DNA of 9,428 nucleotides from the NCBI GenBank assembly GCA_030147325.1, contig JASLAA010000020.1, forward strand, positions 1 to 9,428. Reading direction: 5' to 3'. The position numbers and the translations under genes are program-made. Below, piece by piece: positions 1 through 5,577 of the stretch. Below the pieces are notes generated by a model. It ran no database searches, was not told the DNA's origin, and saw only the letters and a program-made list of their open reading frames with translations. Numbering within the stretch: position 1 is the first letter of the stretch; the number at the start of each line of letters is the position of its first letter. The stretch comes from Arthrobacter sp. (GTDB taxonomy: Bacteria > Actinomycetota > Actinomycetes > Actinomycetales > Micrococcaceae).

Positions 1-324
1 CTGATTCCCGGGAACCTCCTGGTCGACGACGATCGACTCGTCGGTGTCCTGGACGGAGGAGGGTTCGCGCCGGCTGACCCGTCACTCGATCTCGTCGCGG
101 CATGGCACCTGCTCGACGCCGAGCGGCGGGCCCTGTTCCGCAGTCGCCTGGCCTGCGGCGAGCTGGAGTGGTGGCGCGGTGCGGCATGGGCGTTCCAACA
201 GGCGATGGGCCTGGTGTGGTACTACCGCGTGTCCAGCCCCCGCATGAGTGAATTGGGGCGAACTACGCTCGCGCGGATCCTCCGAGATCCCAGCGCCGTC
301 CCCGGAGTGCGCGGGGATCGGTGA
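1..324 (+). CDS. Aminoglycoside phosphotransferase-family protein, C-terminal part (5' end outside window)
   Basis: The reading frame is open from the first base and ends at TGA 322-324, giving the last 107 residues of a larger protein. The fragment starts inside the catalytic loop of the APH/choline-kinase fold. 'IPGNLLVDD' is the stretch that normally follows the HGD of the Brenner motif, with the metal-binding Asn at residue 5. 'GVLDGGGFAPADPSLDL' is the equivalent of the kinase DFG segment, with Asp18 the likely Mg ligand, followed by the usual 'AAWHLLD' helix. The family transfers phosphate from ATP to a small molecule; members include aminoglycoside-resistance enzymes, but most chromosomal actinobacterial paralogues have unknown substrates, so resistance should not be assumed. 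The conserved HGD lies upstream of the window and cannot be checked. It converges on the monooxygenase gene. Confidence 0.85.
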   Translation: MIPGNLLVDDDRLVGVLDGGGFAPADPSLDLVAAWHLLDAERRALFRSRLACGELEWWRGAAWAFQQAMGLVWYYRVSSPRMSELGRTTLARILRDPSAVPGVRGDR

Positions 325-347
325 GACCCCCGCGACGAGCGGATGTT

Positions 348-372
348 CCTGGTCCCTCCCCGAGGGGTCAGG
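348..372 (+). terminator. Possible intrinsic terminator of the phosphotransferase gene
   Basis: Bases 348-358 pair with 362-372 around a three-base CCC loop. Two of the eleven pairs are G-U wobbles in plus-strand RNA; they become C-A mismatches on the other strand, so the hairpin fits termination of the plus-strand gene. No T-run follows. It overlaps the stop codon of the converging minus-strand gene. Confidence 0.35.
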
Positions 373-688
373 CGACCGTCAGCTCACCCATCCGTCCCCA
401 ACCCTCGGCTGTGATGCGCTCACTGATGATCTCCGGAGTCTCGACGAGCGCCTGGGGCATGTCCTCCATCGCCTGGGAGAAGTGGCTGCTGTTCACGTGG
501 GCCTCGGCGGCGTCGTCCTGGAAGGCCTCGACGAGCACGAATCGGTTCGGGTCCTCGACGCTGCGGGACCAGTCGAACCAGAGGTTGCCCGGCTCCTGCC
601 GGGTCGCCTCGGTGAAGTCCCGGGTCAGATCGATCCAACGCTCGCTCCACTCGGGCTTCACGTTGAACTTGACGACGATGAAGATCAT
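368..688 (-). CDS. Antibiotic biosynthesis monooxygenase (ABM) domain protein, putative quinol monooxygenase
   Basis: A 106-residue protein, the normal size for a single-domain ABM/YgiN-like ferredoxin-fold enzyme. The N-terminus is a beta strand ('IFIVVKFNVKPE') followed by an amphipathic helix. Then comes the family core 'EPGNLWFDWSRSVEDPNRF' (32-50) and 'VLVEAFQDDAAEAHVNSSHF' (51-70), with His64 and His69 in the conserved helix. Such proteins act as cytoplasmic dimers that oxidise quinols or other aromatic electron-rich substrates without a bound cofactor; the substrate here cannot be told. The ATG at 688 has an AGGAAGG Shine-Dalgarno nine bases upstream (698-704). The gene stands alone, convergent with the phosphotransferase and divergent from the DUF1232 gene. 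Confidence 0.9.
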   Translation of the reverse strand: MIFIVVKFNVKPEWSERWIDLTRDFTEATRQEPGNLWFDWSRSVEDPNRFVLVEAFQDDAAEAHVNSSHFSQAMEDMPQALVETPEIISERITAEGWGRMGELTVA

Positions 689-732
689 GGGATGGTGCCT
701 TCCTCATGGGATGTAGCGCTCGGTACCCGTCC

Positions 733-744
733 AACCTATAAGCT
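733..744. promoter_or_regulatory. Possible back-to-back -10 elements in the divergent intergenic region
   Basis: The 142-base gap between the divergent monooxygenase and DUF1232 genes holds an AT-rich island in GC-rich surroundings. It reads TAGGTT on the minus strand (738-733) and TATAAG or TAAGCT on the plus strand (737-742 or 739-744). These fit the TAnnnT actinobacterial -10 pattern and would give a leader of about 38 bases for the monooxygenase and about 80 for DUF1232. No convincing -35 hexamer was found on either side, so this is a guess from composition and position. Confidence 0.25.
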
Positions 745-830
745 CGCGCCTGACCGTGCACGCCGGGAAGGGCTATGTGGACGCGCGCCCTCCGTGCTGC
801 GAGGCTCGGGGGCCGGATGAAGGAGGGCGC

Positions 831-1274
831 ATGGACTGGCATGTGCTGTTGCAGGCCGGTGGAGCGGCCCTGGTCGCCTATGTGCTCCTGCTGGGGTGCC
901 TCGCCTGCTATGCGAGGCGTCACCCGCAGGTCCTGTCGGTGACCGACGCGGTGCACCTCGGACCGGAGCTGCTGCGGCTCCTCCGTCGTCTCGTTGCAGA
1001 CCGGACAGTACCGGCGCGGGCACGAGTGATGCCGGCCGCTCTCGTGGCATATCTCCTCCTGCCGATCGACCTCGTCCCGGACTTCCTTCCCGTGATCGGC
1101 TACGCGGATGACGTCATCCTGATCGCCGTCGTCCTGCGCGCCGTGATCAGGAGCGCGGGCCCGGAGGTCCTGGACCGGCACTGGTCGGGGTCCGCCGGTG
1201 GCCTTCGAGCCCTGCGGATGCTCGCCGGGCTCAGGGAGCCGGAGGAGCGTACAGCGGATCGCAATACGGCGTAA
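831..1274 (+). CDS. DUF1232 (YkvA-like) membrane protein
   Basis: A 147-residue protein. The hallmark DUF1232 segment 'PIDLVPDFLPVIGYADD' spans residues 78-94 and is followed by a hydrophobic stretch to about residue 104. A first membrane helix covers about residues 5-27, and a basic amphipathic helix lies between (about 45-65). The DUF1232 family is widespread, membrane-associated and of unknown function. The frame is open further upstream, but the ATG at 831 is preceded by AAGGAGG starting at 820, which decides the start despite the short spacing. The 2OG oxygenase starts 44 bases downstream in the same direction, so read-through is possible, but nothing links the two functions. Confidence 0.88.
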   Translation: MDWHVLLQAGGAALVAYVLLLGCLACYARRHPQVLSVTDAVHLGPELLRLLRRLVADRTVPARARVMPAALVAYLLLPIDLVPDFLPVIGYADDVILIAVVLRAVIRSAGPEVLDRHWSGSAGGLRALRMLAGLREPEERTADRNTA

Positions 1275-1305
1275 CGCAACGACATGTGCCGCATTTGTTC
1301 GGGCG

Positions 1306-1311
1306 TAGTCT
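1306..1311 (+). promoter_or_regulatory. Candidate -10 box for a leaderless 2OG-oxygenase transcript
   Basis: TAGTCT matches TAnnnT and ends seven bases before the ATG at 1319, the distance expected if transcription starts at or next to that codon. No Shine-Dalgarno is visible before 1319 or before the earlier in-frame GTG at 1286. The -35 region is poor, so confidence is low. Confidence 0.25.
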
Positions 1312-1318
1312 CCTCCGC

Positions 1319-2347
1319 ATGCAGAACAGCACGGGATCGATCCCCACCCTTGACCTCAGTACCGCTCGTTCCGCCGATGGCTCCTTCAACCCCGGCTTCA
1401 TCGACGAGCTGCGCAACGCCGCCCACACCGTCGGCTTCTTCCACGTCGTCAACTACGGCGCCGCCTCCGGGCAGGTCGACGACCTGTTCTCCGTGACGCG
1501 CCGCTTCTTCGAGCTGCCGCTCGAGGAACGCCTCCGGATCCACAACCGGACGTCGCCGCACTTCCGCGGATATGCGGGTCTCGGCACCGAGATCACCCGC
1601 GGACGGCCGGATTCCCGGGAGCAGATCGACTTCTCCCCCGAACGCGAGTCGCTGCGGGACTACCCGGACGATCAGCCCTACTGGCTGCTCCAGGGCCCGA
1701 ACCTCTGGCCCCGGGAGGCACTGCCCGAACTCGAGGAACAGGCCATGGCCTGGGCCGCCCTGATGTCCGCGGTGGGCGCCGAACTGCTGTCCGCCATCGC
1801 CGTGGCGCTCCATCTGCCGGAGGACTACTTCACGGAGCCGTTCGAGGGAACCCCTGCCTGGATGGCGAAGCTCGTGCACTATGTCGGCGGTGTCGTCGAG
1901 GGCGCCGGCTCGCAGGGCGTCGGCTCCCACGCGGACTACGGGTTCGTGACCCTGCTGCTGCAGGACGAGGTGGGTGGGCTCGAGGTCCTGCCGCACAGTG
2001 CCACCGAATGGGTACCTGTCACTCCGATCCCCGGAGCGCTCGTGGTCAACCTGGGCGAGATGCTCGAAGTGGCCACGGAAGGCTACCTCGCAGCGACGAT
2101 CCACCGCGTGACGGCTCCCGCACCCGGCGTCGACCGCTATGCCGTCCCCTTCTTCTGGTCGCCGCGCCTGGACGCCGTGATCGAGCCCGTGCCGCTCACC
2201 GACGAGCTGAAGGCCGCTGCCCGCGGCATCTCGGACGACCCCGAGAACCCGATGCTGTCCACCTACGGGTCCAACGTCCTCAAGGGCCGCCTCCGCGCCC
2301 ACCCGGACGTCACCGAGCTGCACCACCCCGAGCTCGCCGGGAAGTAG
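1319..2347 (+). CDS. 2-oxoglutarate/Fe(II)-dependent oxygenase, isopenicillin N synthase-like family
   Basis: A 342-residue protein, the usual length of this superfamily. The DIOX_N part includes 'IPTLDLS' (8-14) and 'VGFFHVVNYG' (about 38-47), where the common NHG is NYG. The double-stranded beta-helix core carries the iron triad: His204 and Asp206 in 'SHADYGFVTLLLQDEVGGLE', and His262 in 'TIHRVTAP'. Arg273 in 'DRYAVPFF' is the expected 2OG-carboxylate arginine. The usual R-x-S partner serine is Ala275. Such enzymes couple oxidation of a substrate to decarboxylation of 2OG; actinobacterial chromosomal members mostly have unknown substrates and need not make beta-lactams. The ATG at 1319 was chosen because the family typically begins close to 'IPxxDLS'. 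An in-frame GTG at 1286 would add 11 residues. A strong hairpin ends the unit. Confidence 0.88.
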   Translation: MQNSTGSIPTLDLSTARSADGSFNPGFIDELRNAAHTVGFFHVVNYGAASGQVDDLFSVTRRFFELPLEERLRIHNRTSPHFRGYAGLGTEITRGRPDSREQIDFSPERESLRDYPDDQPYWLLQGPNLWPREALPELEEQAMAWAALMSAVGAELLSAIAVALHLPEDYFTEPFEGTPAWMAKLVHYVGGVVEGAGSQGVGSHADYGFVTLLLQDEVGGLEVLPHSATEWVPVTPIPGALVVNLGEMLEVATEGYLAATIHRVTAPAPGVDRYAVPFFWSPRLDAVIEPVPLTDELKAAARGISDDPENPMLSTYGSNVLKGRLRAHPDVTELHHPELAGK

Positions 2348-2355
2348 TTCCGCGT

Positions 2356-2395
2356 ACGACGGCGGCGGCACCCGGGCGGGTGCCGCCGTCGTCGT
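2356..2395 (+). terminator. Strong GC-rich terminator hairpin after the 2OG oxygenase
   Basis: Bases 2356-2373 pair with 2378-2395 over 18 positions around a GGGC loop. The single irregular pair is a G-U wobble in plus-strand RNA. It begins nine bases after the stop codon. Only 'TCCT' follows, so it is a high-GC hairpin with a weak U-tract, as is common in actinobacteria. Confidence 0.75.
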
Positions 2396-2651
2396 TCCTG
2401 GCGTCGGGGGCGCGTGATCCCGACGCCCGCACACCGGATCGGACGCTTTGTAAAGACCCGCCACGACGGTCGCTGCTGCTATTGCGGCGGGCGATGGCGG
2501 GACAGGATGAGGACCGAGGGCTCATCCCGCTCAGCACCAGGTGGAGCATCCATCACGCGGGGACGTCGCCGACTGCGACGGAGCGTTCGAGTTCCACCTG
2601 ATGCGGGTCCGCTGAGGGATCCGTTCCCATCGAAGTGAAGGATTCAGACCG
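2396..2651. other. Intergenic stretch with no convincing intact gene
   Basis: The 256 bases between the oxygenase terminator and the CHRD gene hold no ORF with a good start site. A plus-strand frame from GTG 2414 to TGA 2638 contains 'GRFVKTRHDGRCCYCGG', like the start of a small zinc-ribbon protein, then degrades into arginine-rich non-coding-like sequence. A neighbouring frame then reads 'AGQDEDRGLIPLSTRWSIHH' (from about 2496), which resembles how such proteins continue, so this may be a frameshifted relic. The AAGGA at 2638-2642 is the likely Shine-Dalgarno of the next gene. The CHRD promoter must lie here, but I could not identify it. Confidence 0.4.
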
Positions 2652-3425
2652 ATGAACAAGAAGACCCTCCTCGCAATACCAGCCCTCGCCATCGGCGTCG
2701 TCGCCATGGCGGGTTCGCCGGCGATGGCCGCCGACGGCACGTACTCGTCCACCCTCGGCCAGCTGAACGGCACCACCGGTACCGGCACGGTGACGCTCGA
2801 TGTCGTCGGAGATCAGGGAACCATCAACCTGCAGGTCTCCGGCCTCGCCCAGACCTTCATGGACGCCCCGTACCCCCACGTGCAGCACATCCACGGCGGA
2901 TCGGCCGGAGTCTGCCCGACTCCCGCGAACGACACCAACGGCGACGGCATCGTCAGCGTCACCGAGAGCGCTCCCGCGTACGGCGACATCGTCTCGACGA
3001 TCACCACCTCCGGACCGACGACGCCTGCCGAGGCACTGAACACGGCGCTCGGTGGCCAGGGTGGTAGCTACACCATCCAGCGCACGTTCACCGTCGACCC
3101 GGCGACGATGGCGGCGCTCGACAACGGTACGGCGGTGTTCAACGTGCACGGTCTCGATCCCGCGACCACACCTGCTACCGCGGAGGCCTTCAACGCACCG
3201 AGCGACCTGACTCCGAACCTGCCCCTGGGAGCGACGTCCCCGGCGCTCTGCGGCACCCTGGTGAAGCACCAGATGGGCGCGATGCCGTCCGGCGGCGCCG
3301 ACACGGGTGTGGCGACGGAGACGACCGCCGGCACCACCGGCATGATCGCCCTCGGCGGCGGGCTGCTGCTCGCGGCGGCTGCCGGTGGCACGTACGCCGT
3401 GCGCCGCAGCTCAGCGAAGGCGTAA
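2652..3425 (+). CDS. Secreted, membrane-anchored CHRD-like domain protein with EF-hand-type loop
   Basis: A 257-residue exported protein. Residues 1-26 are a Sec signal peptide: basic 'MNKK', a hydrophobic core, and a predicted cut after 'SPAMA'. The mature part resembles the CHRD fold: strand-rich repeats, 'HVQHIHGG' (His76, His79, His81) and a second 'FNVHGLD' (His166). Between them 'DTNGDGIVSVTE' (94-105) fits a 12-residue EF-hand loop, with Asp94, Asn96, Asp98 and Glu105 as calcium ligands. The C-terminus has a Gly/Thr-rich linker with 'PSGGADTG', a hydrophobic helix (about 230-249) and a basic tail 'RRSSAKA', the layout of a wall or membrane anchor, though no LPxTG is present. CHRD domains have no settled catalytic function; a surface structural or metal-binding role is an inference. 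The ATG has AAGGA nine bases upstream. Confidence 0.8.
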   Translation: MNKKTLLAIPALAIGVVAMAGSPAMAADGTYSSTLGQLNGTTGTGTVTLDVVGDQGTINLQVSGLAQTFMDAPYPHVQHIHGGSAGVCPTPANDTNGDGIVSVTESAPAYGDIVSTITTSGPTTPAEALNTALGGQGGSYTIQRTFTVDPATMAALDNGTAVFNVHGLDPATTPATAEAFNAPSDLTPNLPLGATSPALCGTLVKHQMGAMPSGGADTGVATETTAGTTGMIALGGGLLLAAAAGGTYAVRRSSAKA

Positions 3426-3446
3426 CCGCGCCGCACCCCGCGGCCG

Positions 3447-3487
3447 GCAGCCGTCGTGGACACGGTCGACGTGCCTACGACGGCTGC
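3447..3487. terminator. Bidirectional terminator hairpin between converging genes
   Basis: Bases 3447-3457 pair perfectly with 3477-3487 (11 pairs). The helix continues inward through 3458-3459/3475-3476 and, after one mismatch, 3461-3464/3470-3473, leaving a five-base loop. It starts 21 bases after the CHRD stop and contains the DUF3253 stop codon (3475-3477). It would fold in RNA from either strand; neither side has a T-run. Confidence 0.7.
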
Positions 3488-3810
3488 TCGCCACGGGTTG
3501 CCGATGCGCTCCTCGGGGGAGATGCAGCGCCTTCGCCGTCGACCCAGCGGATGCGGATGGGACCACGGGCATCGGGCTCGACCCGTTCGCCGTGCTGCGT
3601 GACGTCGACGCGACCCGACGCCGCAAGCTCGAAGGCGATCCGATGCGCCGCGGGCATCAGGTCGCGCCACGCAGCACCGCCGATGCTCCGGGCCGCATCC
3701 GACGGGCACAAGGTCTTCGCACTGCCCCGCTGCTCGGCGATCCGCAGGATCTCGGCCGTGAGCGTCGCCTCCGCGGGACCGTCCCCGGACGGAGCGTGCA
3801 GGTCACTCAC
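3475..3810 (-). CDS. DUF3253 family protein
   Basis: A 111-residue protein from the GTG at 3810. Residues 17-89 match the DUF3253 pattern: 'LTAEILRIAEQRGSAKTLCP' (17-36), 'SDAARSIGGAAWRDLMPAA' (37-55), 'ASGRVDVTQHGERVEPD' (64-80), then 'RGPIRIR'. The layout suggests a small winged-helix-like domain, two helices plus a beta hairpin. The function is unknown, and calling it DNA-binding would be inference. The frame extends to a GTG at 3855. The start at 3810 is preferred because it overlaps the upstream stop by eight bases (GTGAGTGA), typical of translational coupling, and an AGGG lies about eight bases before it. The last 20 residues are low-complexity, and their codons fall in the shared terminator hairpin. 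It is third in a three-gene operon. Confidence 0.82.
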   Translation of the reverse strand: MSDLHAPSGDGPAEATLTAEILRIAEQRGSAKTLCPSDAARSIGGAAWRDLMPAAHRIAFELAASGRVDVTQHGERVEPDARGPIRIRWVDGEGAASPPRSASATRGEQPS

Positions 3811-4207
3811 CCGCGGGACCCTGCGCGTCACGGGAGGCGTGGCTGCGGGGATCACCGTTCGCGGCGGGCTTGCGGATCGCGCTGTCCGGCCGCTTCGGGT
3901 GCAGGGCGTCGAGTTCGCGCAGAGCGGCTGTCCAGCGTTCGGTCCGCTCGGCCTCGGACTGCTCCCACCAGGGCTTGCCCCGCTCCCCCAGTCCTTCCTT
4001 GGCGAGCTGCACCGTGCGCCGCGCGCGGGGCAGCGCCCCGCCGTCGTCGCCCTTGGCGCTGTTCCGCACGGCGGATCGGCCGCGTCCCAGATGGGACATG
4101 AGCCGGTCCCGCACCTCGGCCGGCAGGGACGGGTCGGTCTTCCGCCAGCGGCGTCCGCTGTGCAGGAAGAAGCGCTCGTCGTCGGTCGTCCCGCGTAGAT
4201 CGGTCAT
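3803..4207 (-). CDS. Small conserved actinobacterial protein, usually annotated 'biopolymer transporter Tol'
   Basis: A 134-residue, highly charged, soluble-looking protein with no signal peptide or membrane segment. The recognisable part is 'HSGRRWRKTDPSLPAEVRDR' (16-35), then a basic helix with 'LMSHLGRGRSAV', and 'ARRTVQLAKEGLGERGKPWW' (62-81). These three blocks recur in short actinobacterial proteins that databases label biopolymer transporter Tol. Nothing in the sequence supports a transport role, and I regard that name as a propagated label. Residues 82-134 are a variable charged tail. The ATG at 4207 has a GAGGA Shine-Dalgarno just upstream and starts six bases after the stop of the DUF3817 gene. 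Its own stop overlaps the DUF3253 start, so the three are very probably co-transcribed. Confidence 0.72.
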   Translation of the reverse strand: MTDLRGTTDDERFFLHSGRRWRKTDPSLPAEVRDRLMSHLGRGRSAVRNSAKGDDGGALPRARRTVQLAKEGLGERGKPWWEQSEAERTERWTAALRELDALHPKRPDSAIRKPAANGDPRSHASRDAQGPAGE

Positions 4208-4213
4208 GGATCC

Positions 4214-4672
4214 TCAGCCCTGCGAACCGGGAGGGCCGACGAGGAGCAGCACCGTGAAGACCACCGAGATCCCGACGAGTGCCACGAGCAGTGCGACGAG
4301 CGGCGCCCGCAGCACCCAGGCCTGCAGTCGCTCGAGCGGGGTGGACGGCGATGCGGCACCGGGGGCGAGCCGCCAGGAACCCGACAGCTGCCCGCGGCGC
4401 TCGATCCACCGCTCGTAGGGCACGGTGGCGAAGGGGATGATCGCCGAGGCGAGGCCGAGCAGCCCTGTCAGCACCGACCAGCGCTGGTTGATCCAGATGA
4501 ACACGGTGACCGCCACGAAGCACAGGAAGACGAAGCCGTGCACCGCTCCCGCCGGCGGGACGAGCGCCTCCGTGGTGCGCGTGACGTACTTGAGGAACAT
4601 GCCCAGCAGGAGGAAGGCCCAGGTCACCGCCTCCGCCACGGCAACGGTGCGGAAAAGCGTGCGGGGGTTCAT
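4214..4672 (-). CDS. DUF3817 integral membrane protein
   Basis: A 152-residue membrane protein. The DUF3817 part shows 'FRTVAVAEAVTWAFLLLGMF' (7-26) with 'KYVTR', then 'PPAGAVHGFVFLCF' (39-52), where Gly42 and His45 are the typical GxxHG-type core, and a third helix (about 65-84) ending in 'YERWIERR'. That is three transmembrane helices, the family's usual content. A loop then leads to a fourth hydrophobic helix (about 121-146), a C-terminal extension beyond the roughly 100-residue family core. The family's function is unknown. The ATG at 4672 has AGGAG six to ten bases upstream (4679-4683), which rules out the much longer open frame above it. It is first gene of the minus-strand operon and is divergent from the DUF2993 gene across 117 bases. 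Confidence 0.85.
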   Translation of the reverse strand: MNPRTLFRTVAVAEAVTWAFLLLGMFLKYVTRTTEALVPPAGAVHGFVFLCFVAVTVFIWINQRWSVLTGLLGLASAIIPFATVPYERWIERRGQLSGSWRLAPGAASPSTPLERLQAWVLRAPLVALLVALVGISVVFTVLLLVGPPGSQG

Positions 4673-4789
4673 GGCGCTCCTGGTGATCGGTCGGGATGTC
4701 CAATTCTTCCATCCCTGCCGGAGGCCTCGTACCGGGCCGCACCGGAACCTGGTTACGCACTCCGGGCGCCGAGCCAGCAGACTGTCCTC

Positions 4790-5476
4790 ATGGAGCGGAC
4801 GCGTGTGAAGGACTGGCTGATCGGTGCCCTCGGGATGGTCCTGCTCCTGGGGATCGCTGCCGTGATCCTCTGGTGGGCGGCGAGCAGCCCGGTCGGCGGA
4901 AAGGCGGAAACTGCGCCGCCCGCCGCCGACAACGGGCGCCTCCAGGGACCGGAGGCTCCTGCCGACCTGCGGGACGACGAGGTGTGGCTCGCCGACGTCG
5001 TCCTGGACGCCGGGACGGTGGTGACCGGTGACTCGCTGCTCCGCGACGTCCGGGCCGTCGGACAGGACGTCGTGACGGGACCGGACGGATCGGTCGCCGG
5101 CCGGCTGACCGTGGACGCGACCGTGCCGTTCGAGGTGGTGGCCGCCCAGCTCGGAGGTGGAACGACGGTGCGCGCCGCCGACGACGGACAGGCGACCGTG
5201 ACCCGCACCGTCGAGGTCCTCGGGCGTGAGCTGCCGGTCGAAGCGACGGGCACGGTCGACGTCGAGGGCGGCAGGCTCGTCGTCGAGCCCCGGTCGATCG
5301 ACATCGGCGGACCGGACTTCCTGTCCGATTCCCTCGCTGCCGCAGTGCGCCGGCTCGTGTCCATCGAACACGACATCGAGGGCCTGCCCGGGGGCCTGGT
5401 GCTGCAGGAGGTCTCCGTGCAGGGCGACGGCTTCCGCGCCGGGCTCCTGGGCACGGACGTCGAGCTGGGTTCCTGA
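4790..5476 (+). CDS. DUF2993 (LmeA-like) membrane-anchored protein
   Basis: A 228-residue protein with one N-terminal hydrophobic helix (about 9-31) after a basic start, then an Ala/Pro-rich linker (38-60) and an extracytoplasmic DUF2993 domain (about 65-228). Domain signs are strand-rich 'GRLTVDATVPFEVVAAQL' (104-121), 'LPVEATGTVDVEGGRLVVEP' (148-167), and the closing 'IEGLPGGLVLQEVSVQGDGF' (196-215) with 'GTDVEL'. The family includes mycobacterial LmeA, a periplasmic protein needed for lipomannan maturation; a lipid- or glycolipid-binding role here is inference only. The start is uncertain: ATG 4790 has no clear Shine-Dalgarno, whereas GTG 4805 (residue 6) has GGAG nine bases upstream. The nuclease-helicase gene follows 101 bases later on the same strand. 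Confidence 0.82.
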   Translation: MERTRVKDWLIGALGMVLLLGIAAVILWWAASSPVGGKAETAPPAADNGRLQGPEAPADLRDDEVWLADVVLDAGTVVTGDSLLRDVRAVGQDVVTGPDGSVAGRLTVDATVPFEVVAAQLGGGTTVRAADDGQATVTRTVEVLGRELPVEATGTVDVEGGRLVVEPRSIDIGGPDFLSDSLAAAVRRLVSIEHDIEGLPGGLVLQEVSVQGDGFRAGLLGTDVELGS

Positions 5477-5512
5477 CTCCGGCCGCTCCTGCCCGCCCGG
5501 GGCTCGCCGGAG
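5477..5512 (+). terminator. Weak possible terminator after DUF2993
   Basis: CTCCGGC (5477-5483) pairs with GCCGGAG (5506-5512), a seven-pair stem around a GC-rich 22-base interior, directly after the stop codon. No T-run follows. It may only attenuate read-through into the helicase gene. Confidence 0.25.
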
Positions 5513-5577
5513 GTTCCACCGTCGTCGGGGCATGATGGACTGACGTTGTCCCCGCGGCACCACGGAAGGCCCGCCTC

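Noticed and set aside
1..324. Calling the kinase fragment an aminoglycoside-resistance gene
   Set aside because: Only the C-terminal part is visible and the wider family has many other substrates; no mobile-element context is present.
248..820. Plus-strand open frame opposite the ABM monooxygenase
   Set aside because: Its translation is the antisense of the monooxygenase plus intergenic sequence, with no start site or domain.
1319..2347. Assigning the oxygenase to beta-lactam (isopenicillin N) biosynthesis
   Set aside because: No ACV synthetase or other pathway gene is nearby, and the fold is shared by many enzymes with unrelated substrates.
1100..2464. A 454-codon minus-strand open frame across the DUF1232 and oxygenase genes
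   Set aside because: It lies antisense to genes with clear family motifs and has no motifs of its own.
4673..4789. Promoters for the divergent DUF3817 and DUF2993 genes
   Set aside because: I looked for TAnnnT boxes and GGAAC-type ECF elements; none had a matching partner at acceptable spacing on either strand.
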